A program made the position numbers and the translations under genes. From positions 1 through 64,000 of the forward strand of contig NZ_JAFKON010000009.1 of assembly GCF_022803015.1 (NCBI RefSeq): 64,000 nucleotides of DNA, written 5' to 3'. The number at the start of each line of letters is the position of its first letter. Position 1 is the first letter of the stretch. Below the pieces are notes generated by a model. That model worked only from the letters and a program-made list of their open reading frames with translations. It did not search any database and was not told where the DNA came from. Positions 6,811 through 16,025 of this stretch are shown piece by piece. Source of the DNA: Arthrobacter humicola. GTDB lineage: Bacteria > Actinomycetota > Actinomycetes > Actinomycetales > Micrococcaceae.

Positions 6811-9800
6811 TCAAACCTCGGCGCTCATCGACTGGATCAGTGCCAATTGCCCGCCGACGCCGATATATCCACGCCCGGCAGTCAGCGCCACCGGCGCCCT
6901 GCGCGGGAGTGCGGCGCCCAGCAGTTCGCCGTCGTAATCTACATCCGGTTGGAGCAGCACGCCCAGGCGGGATTTGCGGAGCGTCTTGGTCCAGTGACTG
7001 TACAGCCCGCGGAGATCCGTGGCCCGTCCGGCCGCAATGATGCACAGCCCCGGCTGCCCGGAGGTCACAGCCCCCGCGATGGATTGATCGGCGTCCTCGA
7101 AGCGCTCTGCGTCGTCGATGAGCAGGAACACCGGGCCGCGCTCGAGTCGCAGGGAGGCCAGCAAGGCAGGCACCTCATCCGTGCCGACGGCCACGCAATC
7201 CAGATCGGCGAGGGCCAGGGGCGAGCGGCGATCGCAGATGCCCCACACCTGAGCCGGCCCGCGGGAGGTGGCCGCGCCACGCAGGGCTGCGGCCAGGGCC
7301 AGCAGCAGCGTGGACTTGCCCGAACGGGCGGGCCCGGCCACGAGCGCGTGCTCGCCCTCGTAGATCTCCAGGAACGCCGGTGAGAGGTCCGCCTCCTGTA
7401 TTCCCACCGGGATGAGCCAAGGTTCGGCCTCCAGCCGGGGTTCCACGCCCAGCTCCAGCATCGTGACGTTGGCGGGCAGACGCCTGATCGCCGGGGTCTT
7501 CGCGGGAGCATGAGCCCAGCTCTGCCGCACACGATCCACAGCACCCTCGATCCCGATGCCGGGCGTGGCCACATGCATCTGGAGCGAGGTGCGGGGATCC
7601 ACGCAGCGCCCAGGAAGCGCAGCGGGGATTTCCTTGCCCCGGACGCCGAGCGAGGAGTAGTCGTAGGCGTCCGCCAGCCGGAAGAGCCACTTCTGCAGTG
7701 TCACCTCGTTCATGGCCGAGGGCACCGCCTTGGCGCGTGTGGTGGAGACCGCGAAGGACAGCCCCAGCGCCGGGCCGTCCGCGTACGCCCGGTACAGCAA
7801 AGCCAGCAGTTGCTGCCCTTCGAAATCCTGGAACTCGTCCCGCAGCGAGGCCAGGCCGTCCAGCAGCACCACTGCGCGGTGGTGCCTGCCAGGCTCGGCG
7901 CGGCGGCTCTCGAGCTCGGTGTGCAGGTGCCGCAGGAACCGGGCCTGCTGCTCCTTGGCGCCGGCACCGGTTCCCACATACGCCACGGTGTGCGGCAGGC
8001 GTTCCAGTGCTTCGAGTTCACGGGAACCCATGTCGAGGATCATCAGGTCCAGTTCGGCCGGATCGGCGTCCTTCGCCAGTGTCAGCGCGATCGAGGCCAG
8101 CGTGGTGCTCGTGCCCGAGCCGGCCACGCCCATGAGCATCAGGTTCCCCACGGACATGTCCCATCCCGCCGCGGACTGGCGCTGCAGCTCCGGCTCGTCC
8201 ACGACGGCCACTTGGACCGTGGAGCCTCGGACGGCGCCCACCATCGGCAGCGGGGGTGCGGGATCGGTGGGAGTGTCGGACGGAGTGGCGCGACGGCCGC
8301 CGTCCGGGAGGAATCCCTCCAGCTCCACACACTCTCCCAAGGCCTCCGGCCAGACCTGCCGCGGCTGGGCGTACCCTGCCTCGGCGTTGGCTTCGACAAC
8401 CGCGTCGATGAGCAGTTCGAGGTCGTTCTCGTCCACGCCCGCAGACCGTGGCGGCGCCGCCGCGGGCACGGGGACGCCGAACTGGCGTATCTCGCGCACG
8501 TCCACGGCGGGCCCGGCGCCGGGCTGCGCCCTGCCGGTCACGAGGGCCGTCTGCACGGGGGTGATGTCGTCCTGGCCCATTTTCACGAATGCGCGGCCCA
8601 TCTGGGCCCGGCCGATCGCCGAGGCTGCGGGCACACCGATGACGTTATTGGAGTCGTCGCGGCTCTGTACCCGCAGGGCCACCCGAAGGTTGGTGTTCGC
8701 GAGGATGTCGTCGCTGACGACGCCTGCGGGGCGCTGCGTCGCCAGGATCATGTGCACACCCAGGGTGCGGCCCACTGCACCCACACTGACGAGAGCTTTG
8801 AGCACGTCCGGGAAGTCCTTGGCCAGCATGGCGAACTCGTCGATCACGAGCAGCAGCCGGGGCATGGGCTCGGCCGGGTTCGTGGCCAGATAGGCGTTCA
8901 GGTTGTCGATGCCCTCGCCGGCCGCTGCGAAGACCCTCTGGCGGCGTTCCATCTCCGCTTCCAGGGCGCGGAGGGCCCGGTCGGCGAGCTGCTCGTCCAG
9001 ATTGGAGATCGTGCCGATGGTGTGCGGAAGGCGTTCGCATGCTTTGAAGGCGGCCCCGCCTTTGAAGTCGACGAGGATAAAGTTCAGGCGGGTCGGATCG
9101 TTGCGTGCCGCGAGGCCGGCCACGAGCGAGCGGAGGAACTCGGACTTGCCGGAGCCGGTGGTGCCGCCCACCAGGCCGTGCGGGCCGTCCTTGACCAGAT
9201 CCAGGGTCAGGGTGCCGTTCTCCCCTGTGCCGATCGGCGTGGAGACGCCGGTGGGAGCCTGCCACATCCGACGGATCGTGGCCGAGTCCGGGCGGTCGTA
9301 ACCGAGGAGCCCGGGCAGCCGCACGAGCGGGGGCAGCGAGGCCCCGGGCACGCTCAGCTCCGGATCGTCGAAGTGCGCCACGCGCATCGCGCAGCGCAGG
9401 GCCTCCTCCTGGTCCAGGCCCGCCAGGATGACGTCCTCCACGCGGGTCAGGTCCTCCGGCTGGTCCACGGTGGCCGCGGCGTCCGCCCCGACCCTGAGGA
9501 TCGTGGTGCAGGAGGCCGGCAGCTGCTCCTCCGAGGTCGCAATGACGATGCCGGCCACCCGTGACGGGCTCTGCTGCGGGCTCCCCTGGGCCCCGGGCAC
9601 GGAGCGGCCCGTGCCGAGCAGCGCGCGTGCCGGCGCGTCCCTGCCCTCCGTGAGCACCTCGGAGTCCAGGACCACCAGCATCGCTGGTGTGGGCAGCTCC
9701 TGCACCGTGTCCTTGAGCGTGCGCAGCATGGCCAGGCTCGTCTCGCGGTGCGCGGACATCCACCGCTCGCCCGTGCTGCTGCCGGCTTGGCGCGTGTGCG

Positions 9801-11121
9801 GCAGCCACGAGGCCCACTCCCACTCGTCAGCGCGCCCGGCGTCGCAGAAGACGCCGATGGTCAGGTCGGCCGGACCGACGTGCACCGCGGCCTGGGCCAG
9901 GAGGGATCGCGCGAGCGCCAGAGCACCTTCCCGCGGCCCGACGATACCCACCACACCGGCGTCGGTCAGGTCCACGAGCACGGGCGCGGCCTGCAGGCGC
10001 GCGGCCGCGAGGGAGTCCTTCACCTTCTCATCCAGCCGCGATCCGGCGGTGCGGTCCACCTCGGGCTTCCAGGGGACGTCACCTGTGCCGGCGTGCAGGG
10101 CCAGGAAGTCGTCCGCGTCTGCGCGGCGCTGCCACAAGGACGTGGCGGGGAGTGCGGGGCGCCGGACTACGGTCGCGGGATCGGGGATCATCCGATGCCG
10201 TCGTGCGGTCTCCGTCGCTGCGGCTGCGCGGACCTGCTGCTCGAATCCCTGGAGCGCCCCGGCGAAGCGCTCGTCCTCTTCTTTGAGGCCCCGGGCGTGG
10301 CGGCGCTTTTGTTCGAACCACATGCCCACGGCCATGACCGGGCTGAGCATGGCGAACATCGCGAAGCGCAAGTCCCGCAGGATCAAGACCATCGCCGCCG
10401 CCATCACGAGGGGCGCGAGCACCGTGATGTAGCTGAATTTGCTGGCTGGCGGCACTTCCTTGCGGCTCGGCGGGACCAGGGGCTCGCCCGCCGGGGCCTG
10501 CCCGGGGCGGGGAGGCCGGTTGAAGGGCGCTGTCGCCGCCGGTGTGAGGTTGTGCAGGCTGCCGGGCGCCGGGGCGGGCGTCTCGTCCAGGGACCGGCGC
10601 AGGAGGAGCACCGTGCCGCCCGCCGTGATCGTGGCGGTTTCGGTCACCAGGACCCCGTCCTCCCCCACCGGCTCGCCATTGACGAGGGTGCCGTTCGTGG
10701 ACCCGCCATCGAGCACCCGCAGCCCGTCCTCCTCCCGGCGCAGGCGGCAGTGGTCCCATGACGCGCTTTCGGTCGGAAGGCTCAGATCGGCGTGAGGGGA
10801 CCGGCCGATCAGCATCTCTCGCCCGTGCGGAACGTCAATCACGCCGCCGGTGCGCTGGCCGCCGGCGAGCGTCACGCTCCAGCCGCGCACGCGCTGCGGA
10901 ATCTGCCACGGCGCCCGCGAGATGCGGCTGCCCTCCAGGAAGATCAGCTCTGAGACGGGGGTGGAACCACGCACCTCGGCCTCGTTCACGAACACCGCCT
11001 CATCGGGTGCCAGGCGCGGGCCACCGGAGGCCTCCACGAGGTCTGTCAGCGTCGTGGCAGGCGCGGCGTGAGCCACGTCGCACTCAAAGCGGCGCTCGTC
11101 CAGGTCGATCAGCACACGCAC
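6811..11121 (-). CDS. EssC/EccC-like type VII secretion ATPase with N-terminal FHA domain
   Basis: This is a 1,436-residue FtsK/SpoIIIE-type motor. An N-terminal ubiquitin-like segment is followed by an FHA domain (~95-175) with the phosphothreonine-binding pattern GRSPHADL, H124 and DGGSTNGTLVN. Two membrane helices lie at ~230-269, then three P-loop ATPase domains. Domain 1 has GTTGSGKS (653-660) and LLLVIDEF (~756-763). Domain 2 has GVAGSGTS (998-1005), in which threonine replaces the P-loop lysine. Domain 3 has GPARSGKS (1263-1270) and VFLLIDDAE (~1331-1339). The architecture matches EssC of Firmicutes type VII systems, whose motors recognise and export WXG100-type proteins. The GTG start is preceded by GGAG at seven bases. 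It lies between the binding-protein-like gene and the kinase gene in one operon. Confidence 0.92.
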   Translation of the reverse strand: MRVLIDLDERRFECDVAHAAPATTLTDLVEASGGPRLAPDEAVFVNEAEVRGSTPVSELIFLEGSRISRAPWQIPQRVRGWSVTLAGGQRTGGVIDVPHGREMLIGRSPHADLSLPTESASWDHCRLRREEDGLRVLDGGSTNGTLVNGEPVGEDGVLVTETATITAGGTVLLLRRSLDETPAPAPGSLHNLTPAATAPFNRPPRPGQAPAGEPLVPPSRKEVPPASKFSYITVLAPLVMAAAMVLILRDLRFAMFAMLSPVMAVGMWFEQKRRHARGLKEEDERFAGALQGFEQQVRAAAATETARRHRMIPDPATVVRRPALPATSLWQRRADADDFLALHAGTGDVPWKPEVDRTAGSRLDEKVKDSLAAARLQAAPVLVDLTDAGVVGIVGPREGALALARSLLAQAAVHVGPADLTIGVFCDAGRADEWEWASWLPHTRQAGSSTGERWMSAHRETSLAMLRTLKDTVQELPTPAMLVVLDSEVLTEGRDAPARALLGTGRSVPGAQGSPQQSPSRVAGIVIATSEEQLPASCTTILRVGADAAATVDQPEDLTRVEDVILAGLDQEEALRCAMRVAHFDDPELSVPGASLPPLVRLPGLLGYDRPDSATIRRMWQAPTGVSTPIGTGENGTLTLDLVKDGPHGLVGGTTGSGKSEFLRSLVAGLAARNDPTRLNFILVDFKGGAAFKACERLPHTIGTISNLDEQLADRALRALEAEMERRQRVFAAAGEGIDNLNAYLATNPAEPMPRLLLVIDEFAMLAKDFPDVLKALVSVGAVGRTLGVHMILATQRPAGVVSDDILANTNLRVALRVQSRDDSNNVIGVPAASAIGRAQMGRAFVKMGQDDITPVQTALVTGRAQPGAGPAVDVREIRQFGVPVPAAAPPRSAGVDENDLELLIDAVVEANAEAGYAQPRQVWPEALGECVELEGFLPDGGRRATPSDTPTDPAPPLPMVGAVRGSTVQVAVVDEPELQRQSAAGWDMSVGNLMLMGVAGSGTSTTLASIALTLAKDADPAELDLMILDMGSRELEALERLPHTVAYVGTGAGAKEQQARFLRHLHTELESRRAEPGRHHRAVVLLDGLASLRDEFQDFEGQQLLALLYRAYADGPALGLSFAVSTTRAKAVPSAMNEVTLQKWLFRLADAYDYSSLGVRGKEIPAALPGRCVDPRTSLQMHVATPGIGIEGAVDRVRQSWAHAPAKTPAIRRLPANVTMLELGVEPRLEAEPWLIPVGIQEADLSPAFLEIYEGEHALVAGPARSGKSTLLLALAAALRGAATSRGPAQVWGICDRRSPLALADLDCVAVGTDEVPALLASLRLERGPVFLLIDDAERFEDADQSIAGAVTSGQPGLCIIAAGRATDLRGLYSHWTKTLRKSRLGVLLQPDVDYDGELLGAALPRRAPVALTAGRGYIGVGGQLALIQSMSAEV

Positions 11122-11183
11122 CGGGGCGCTCCTTCAGTGGTGGATGGTTCCCGCCCGCTCAGGGGCGAGCCGGGGGCGGGTGG

Positions 11184-12530
11184 TCAGGGGTTTGCCGGCG
11201 CCGGCACCCAGACGAGCCGCGGAGCGGCCTCGTCCGGCGGGCGCAGGCCCAGATCCTGAGGGGAAGCGTAGACCGGGATTGCCTCCGCGGTCAGCGCCGC
11301 GGAGCGCGAGAAATCCAGCGCCGGCCCCGCGAGGCCGTCACCAGGACCGAAGGACATGGCACGCAACGCCGCGCCGACCTTGGACGGCTCGCCGCTTCCA
11401 GCCGACGCGGCCGCCCGTACGAGGGCGACGACGGCGTCGTGGCTACGTGAGTCCGCCGCCCATGCGTCGGCGGAAAACGCGGCATCGCCTGTCAGGTTCT
11501 TGACCTTCGGGTCACCGGACGCCAGGCGCACGGCGGACAGGAATGCCGACATCCCGCGCCCCTGGGCGTCCTGCTGGAGCGCCGTGGCGTCGCCGCCGGC
11601 CGGGGCAACGCTGACCAGCTGCCCGGAGGCGGCGCCGTCGAGCTCGGACAGCGTGGAGGCGAAGGCCGGGGCAGTGGCGCCGTCCGGAATGACCACGGGG
11701 ACGGACACGTCGCGGGCCTGCAAGGCCTGAACCAGCCGGGCCAGCCGCTGCGGGGTGGCGGCCGAGACAACCACGGCGTCCGCGGGCTCGGCGACCCTCG
11801 TGGACCCGGCGCCTGCTGGGGCGTCCTCGGCAGGAGGGCGCAGCTGGTCCCCTGTTCGGATGGCGGCCTCCTGGGCCAGGTCCATCACCGCGTCGAAGCC
11901 ATCGAGGGTCAGCGTCTGTGAGATCCCTACCGAGGCAGGGACCTCGCCGCCGTCCCCGACGAGCAGCACCCTGTTCTTGCCGTTCAGCGCGGTTCGAAGG
12001 GCGGCCGCGACGGATGCGCCCGTCGGCCTCGTGGTCCAGGTGGCCTGCGCGGGGTCGGATGGTTCGGCGTAGGGCAGGATCGCCGGGAGGCCGAGCTCCT
12101 CGGCGGCCTTAGCCGCGGCCTGGGCCGGCGCACCCGTGGTCGCCACGACGACACCCGCTGCTCCCTGTTCGGCGAGCGCGTGGACGGCGGCGCGGGCGCC
12201 ATCCTCCGTGCCGCGGTCGTTCTGGGCTACGAGGGCGACGGCGGCGCCGCCCTTGGCAAAGCGCTGTGCGGCGACGATCGCGCCCTGTGCCGCCCGGTTG
12301 TACTCGGAGCCGGGCTCGCCGGACTGGCCCAGCGTGAGGACGACGCCGATGGAGAAGTCGTTCGGCAGGCCCTCGGCTTTCAGCGCGACGGGAACCGTCG
12401 CGGCTACCGGATCGGGCCGTGAAGCCTCCTTGGGACGGCTCAGCGCCACGGTCGTCAGGGCGATCGCAGCCGCGAGTACGACAGTGATGCCCGCGACGAT
12501 CAGGGTCGTGAGCCCGGTGCGGGAGCTCAT
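11184..12530 (-). CDS. Membrane-anchored periplasmic-binding-protein-like (type 1) protein
   Basis: This 448-residue protein starts with one strongly hydrophobic helix (~8-29, TLIVAGITVVLAAAIALTTVAL) that lacks a lipobox cysteine, so it is probably an outward-facing membrane-anchored protein. The rest resembles a type 1 periplasmic binding protein of the branched-chain amino acid class: FSIGVVLTLGQSGEPGS, AAQGAIVAAQRFA, the alternating beta/alpha pattern around AAGVVVATTGAPAQAAAK, and PVVIPDGATAPAFAS. No ABC permease or ATPase gene is nearby. It overlaps the upstream lipoprotein gene by 4 bp (12527-12530), so translation is coupled. In this setting it is more likely an envelope component or sensor of the secretion system than a transporter subunit; that role is inference. 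Confidence 0.75.
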   Translation of the reverse strand: MSSRTGLTTLIVAGITVVLAAAIALTTVALSRPKEASRPDPVAATVPVALKAEGLPNDFSIGVVLTLGQSGEPGSEYNRAAQGAIVAAQRFAKGGAAVALVAQNDRGTEDGARAAVHALAEQGAAGVVVATTGAPAQAAAKAAEELGLPAILPYAEPSDPAQATWTTRPTGASVAAALRTALNGKNRVLLVGDGGEVPASVGISQTLTLDGFDAVMDLAQEAAIRTGDQLRPPAEDAPAGAGSTRVAEPADAVVVSAATPQRLARLVQALQARDVSVPVVIPDGATAPAFASTLSELDGAASGQLVSVAPAGGDATALQQDAQGRGMSAFLSAVRLASGDPKVKNLTGDAAFSADAWAADSRSHDAVVALVRAAASAGSGEPSKVGAALRAMSFGPGDGLAGPALDFSRSAALTAEAIPVYASPQDLGLRPPDEAAPRLVWVPAPANP

Positions 12531-15385
12531 GCGGTGCCGCCGATCTTCAGTGTGTACAGGGTCTGCGACGTGGCGCCGGCCGGCACCTCGAGGTGGAACG
12601 GTGGCAGTTCGTCGACAGCGGTGAGTGAAGCCTTGAACTGCGCCTGGCGCAGCAGCAGCCCCGCCACGTCCCTGGAGCGGATATTGGCATAGCCCTCAGC
12701 GTTCTGCGATGCCAGTGCCAGCTGATAGTCGGCAGTGTCGGCCTTGGCGGCGCTTGTGGCCATGGAGCCGAGCAGCCCGGATCCGTTCACCGAGCGGTCG
12801 CCCAGGTCGAGCATCACCTTGGTGAGGCTTGAGGACAGGAGGGCGCTGGCGCCCTCGACGTCACGGGTTGAGCCGGACGTGCTGGAGGCGATGTTCGCGA
12901 GCGAGGACTGCGTGCTCTTGTCCAGGGATGCGGCCAGCGCGTCGCTCTGCCCGCGCAGTTCGTCCCGCTGCTTATTCACCGTGCCCTCGGCGTCGTTCAC
13001 CACCTCGTCCGAGGTGGACTTCAAACCGGAGATGGAGTGGTTGAAGGCCGTGATCACGGCGTCGGAGCCCGCGTCGCCGATCTCGGCGACCCGGCGCACT
13101 TGCTCGTCCACGGTCTTGTAGACCTCGGCGGCGGTCTCGGCCGAGACCTCGCGGAGGGACTCCTTGATCTTGTCGCCGAGCCCGTCCTGCTGCTCCTTGA
13201 GCTTCGCGAGCGTCGAGCCTACCCGGCCGGAGGAGTCGATCGCCTTACCGAGCGCGGCGTCCAGGGCAACTAGTTCGCGCTTGTTGCTGTTGACGTCGCC
13301 CGTGGCGGCGCCATCGAGCGCCTTCGTGGCCTTGTTGATGGCGTCCAGCTTGGCGTCGATGTCGTCGATCGCTGTCCCCAAAGTGGTGAACGCCTGGCCG
13401 ATCTCTTCGTCCGGGGCGGTGGTGTCGGTGGCCGCCAGAACCGCGTCCCAGGCGGCCGTCTGGGCCTGGATCCGATCGTCCAGCGGGTCCTTGAACCCCA
13501 GCGGCGGGCGCAGTTCCTGCGCCGGGTTTCCGCTTTCATCAGTGGGCTCGCACGGTGCGGACGTCAAGTAGGAGCGCAGCCGCTCCGCTTGCTCGGCGGA
13601 CAGTCGGCCCTCGCGGGGCAAGGCGCCGTCGGCCATCTTGCACAACTCGTCGGCGAGCCGCTGCGTTTGCTGCGTCATCGAGCCGTTCAGCAGCGAGCGG
13701 TCGCCCAACTCGCCCCGGGCGTTCTGCGCAGTCTTCTTGATGTCGCCCAGCTTCTGCCGCAGGCCGTCGATGCTGCCGCGGACCGCAGCGGCTGCGTCCC
13801 TGGTCGCGGTGACGGAGCCCCGGGCGGACTTGATCGCTTCTTCCACGTTTGCAAGGGCAGTCTTGTAGTCTTCGGTGGTCTCGGCGCCGTCGAGGACCCC
13901 AGCGAAATCGGCGCGAACCTTTTCCAGCGTGACGGCGGCAGCCTCCTGATCCTTGATCGCGCCCTCGACCATCTGCGGCTGCAGGTCCGCCACGAGCTCG
14001 TCGCCCTTCGTCACCAGGCCCAGCAACGCACCGGTGACGGTCACGGCAGAGCCGTAGAGGGAGCATGTCATCGAGCCCTGCTCCGCGCATTCCTCCGCGG
14101 CGGGGTCCTCGGGGCCCATGGTGGCCTTAATGGCGCCGGCGACGATGTCCCGGCAGCCCGCACTCACCTTCGCGTAGGCGTCGAGCTGCGAGGCCATGGT
14201 CTGGATGCTGGAGTAGACCGTGGCCGCCTTCCCCGATTTGGGCACCTCCGCGGTGCAGCCGTCACCGTTGATGGGAGCCGTCGCGGGCACGGCCGAGGTG
14301 TCGCCCAGCATCGCGTCCACGGCGGCGACGGTCAGCTTCAGCTGGGACGCAGTGGTGGACTGCGTTGACTTCGTCGCGACCTCCAGGTCGGCGCCGAGAG
14401 TCTTCAGCTGCTCCTTCAGGTCCACCATGGTTGCGGCCAGGGCCGTGGAGTTATCGCGCAGCTCGCCCGCCGTCTTCGCACCCAGGGTCTGAGAGGTCTC
14501 CTGCAGGTTCTGCCGGACCTCGGTGATGGTGGATCCGGCCTTGGTCAACACGGTGTTGACGTCCGAGACCAGTGAGATGGTGCGGCGTTGCAGCCCCATC
14601 TCGGAGCCCGCGCCGGAAGAGAACGCGCCGGCGAGCACACCGTCCGCGCTGAGGTCGGTGTTGAGGCCCGGCTGGACCGCCACGTCGAAAGCAGGGACCT
14701 GAAAGTCCTTGACCTCAGCAACGAGGCGCAGCGTGGTGCTTGCCCCGGAACGCGGCGGGGCCAGCACGGTGGCCCACTGCACCACGGTGGCACCGTCCTC
14801 TGTGCTGCTTAGGACGCCGTTGGTGCCCGTTCCGCCGTCCGCAGAGCCGGCGGTGACGTCGTCGGCCCGTACGCCGGTGAGTTTCGTTGAGGCGGCGATA
14901 GTCAGCGGGGCGCCGACGAGGGCGGTATCGGAGCGGGTTTGGCCCGCGGCATCGTACTCGATGACCCGCGGCTTGACCGTGAGGTTCTCCAGAGTCAGGT
15001 CGATCTCGACCGGCCCGGTGTGGCCTTGAAGCTCGGTGAGGTCGGAGCCCGACTTGTCGCCGGCCCGGTACTGCAGGCTCACTCGCACCGGCAGTTCGCC
15101 CACCGCCTGGGATGCGTCGTACTTCGTGTCCGCTGCGGAGGAGTCGCCGGCCGCTGACACGGAGATGGTGGTGCCTTCGATCGTCTCGACCCCGGCGGCC
15201 GGGGACATGCCCACGCGGACGCTCTGCAGAAGCTTGACCGGATTGGACACCGACTCCGGTTCGGGGGCCGGGCCGCACGACGTCGTCGCGATCAGCCCCA
15301 GGGCGGCCAGGAAGGCGCACAGCGCCCGGCCCGGCGCGATCCGGCGCCCCCGGGTGTGCTGGTTCGTGGTAGTCCGTCTGGGCAT
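12527..15385 (-). CDS. Large coiled-coil exported protein/lipoprotein of the type VII-like locus
   Basis: This 952-residue protein has an N-terminal export signal: basic residues, then ALCAFLAALGLIATT, then a cysteine at ~37 in a lipobox-like setting (TTSCG). Residues ~60-280 look like a beta-rich domain. Residues ~290-900 are dominated by alanine-rich helical segments with heptad spacing, such as the stretches around TKSTQSTTASQL and KLKEQQDGLGDKIKESL, indicating long extracellular coiled coils. It is the first gene of the leftward operon; AGAGGGGACG precedes the ATG. A long coiled-coil surface protein beside an EssC motor recalls EsaA/YueB of Firmicutes type VII systems, but I cannot show homology by eye. 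Confidence 0.7.
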   Translation of the reverse strand: MPRRTTTNQHTRGRRIAPGRALCAFLAALGLIATTSCGPAPEPESVSNPVKLLQSVRVGMSPAAGVETIEGTTISVSAAGDSSAADTKYDASQAVGELPVRVSLQYRAGDKSGSDLTELQGHTGPVEIDLTLENLTVKPRVIEYDAAGQTRSDTALVGAPLTIAASTKLTGVRADDVTAGSADGGTGTNGVLSSTEDGATVVQWATVLAPPRSGASTTLRLVAEVKDFQVPAFDVAVQPGLNTDLSADGVLAGAFSSGAGSEMGLQRRTISLVSDVNTVLTKAGSTITEVRQNLQETSQTLGAKTAGELRDNSTALAATMVDLKEQLKTLGADLEVATKSTQSTTASQLKLTVAAVDAMLGDTSAVPATAPINGDGCTAEVPKSGKAATVYSSIQTMASQLDAYAKVSAGCRDIVAGAIKATMGPEDPAAEECAEQGSMTCSLYGSAVTVTGALLGLVTKGDELVADLQPQMVEGAIKDQEAAAVTLEKVRADFAGVLDGAETTEDYKTALANVEEAIKSARGSVTATRDAAAAVRGSIDGLRQKLGDIKKTAQNARGELGDRSLLNGSMTQQTQRLADELCKMADGALPREGRLSAEQAERLRSYLTSAPCEPTDESGNPAQELRPPLGFKDPLDDRIQAQTAAWDAVLAATDTTAPDEEIGQAFTTLGTAIDDIDAKLDAINKATKALDGAATGDVNSNKRELVALDAALGKAIDSSGRVGSTLAKLKEQQDGLGDKIKESLREVSAETAAEVYKTVDEQVRRVAEIGDAGSDAVITAFNHSISGLKSTSDEVVNDAEGTVNKQRDELRGQSDALAASLDKSTQSSLANIASSTSGSTRDVEGASALLSSSLTKVMLDLGDRSVNGSGLLGSMATSAAKADTADYQLALASQNAEGYANIRSRDVAGLLLRQAQFKASLTAVDELPPFHLEVPAGATSQTLYTLKIGGTA

Positions 15386-15465
15386 GATCGTCCCCTCTTC
15401 CGTTCATGGTGCCTTCAGCATGATACGGGGTTTCGCGCACGAATGGACTAATCGCGGTTTGCATG

Positions 15466-15481
15466 TGTCATGCGTATGACA
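15466..15481. promoter_or_regulatory. Inverted repeat between the divergent secretion operons
   Basis: TGTCAT-GCGT-ATGACA is a perfect 6-bp inverted repeat with a 4-bp centre. It lies in the 232-bp gap between the leftward operon (start 15385) and the WXG100 gene (start 15618), about 40 bp upstream of the proposed rightward -35 box. This is a suitable place for a regulator that controls both arms. No matching regulator gene is adjacent. Confidence 0.35.
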
Positions 15482-15519
15482 TGGGCGGTCATGTCCGGCC
15501 GTCCTAGTTTTTCTTTTTG

Positions 15520-15548
15520 TTGGATTTATTGACGTGTGTTGGTAGCGT
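15520..15548 (+). promoter_or_regulatory. Putative sigma-70-type promoter for the WXG100-RHS operon
   Basis: TTGGAT at 15520-15525 and TAGCGT at 15543-15548 are separated by 17 bp and embedded in unusually T-rich DNA for this genome. The predicted start near 15555 would give a leader of about 60 bases before the ATG at 15618. Confidence 0.45.
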
Positions 15549-15617
15549 CGGCACCGTCCGGTCGCCGGCGGTGCTGCGTCCGGCGGAGAAGCGGTTGTCT
15601 CTTGGGAGGAATTTTCT

Positions 15618-15899
15618 ATGTCGCGTGTGTTGTCTACTGAGCAAGCGAAGGCTGCAATTGGGCAGGTGCAGTCGATCATTAACGGTGGTTTCACGGATCA
15701 GATCTCGGCGCTGGACGCGCAGGGAAGGATTTTGTCAGATCCGAATATTTGGGATGGCCCCTTGGCTGCGCAGTTCCGTGGTTCTACGTGGCCGGAGACG
15801 AAGGCTGCCTTGGATAAGGCCAAGACTGAGCTGGAACAGTTGCGGGCGCAGTTGCAGAAGATCTCGCAGGACATCTTCTCCGCTGGCGGCGGCGCCTGA
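15618..15899 (+). CDS. WXG100 (ESAT-6-like) family protein
   Basis: This 93-residue helical-hairpin protein has W45-D46-G47 in the turn, the WxG signature of ESAT-6/EsxA proteins, flanked by two helices (~7-38 and ~55-88). Length and motif position match the family. GGGAGGAA precedes the ATG. Proteins of this family are exported by EssC/EccC motors and usually serve as secretion partners or structural factors. The gene sits between the secretion operon and the RHS effector gene (127 bp to the proposed start of the latter), so it is the natural partner of that effector. No YxxxD secretion motif is visible in the short C-terminal tail. Confidence 0.9.
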   Translation: MSRVLSTEQAKAAIGQVQSIINGGFTDQISALDAQGRILSDPNIWDGPLAAQFRGSTWPETKAALDKAKTELEQLRAQLQKISQDIFSAGGGA

Positions 15900-16025
15900 G
15901 TCTGTACTTGCTGGTGTGAGGGCCGGGTAATCGCGCCACTTTGGTGAGTGGTGCGGTTACCCGGCCGATGCACGGTTTGGTGGTTTTTTTATGTTCCGGT
16001 TCTTGTTCTGTGGGGGGCTTTGGTT

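Noticed and set aside
7510..9564. 684-aa rightward frame opposite the EssC-like gene
   Set aside because: Low-complexity Arg/Gly/His-rich product, antisense to clear ATPase motifs.
15948..16025. Extended start of the RHS gene at 15948
   Set aside because: The added residues (VRLPGRCTVWWFFYVPV) look like a translated leader; the GTG at 16026 has a G-rich ribosome binding site at good spacing.
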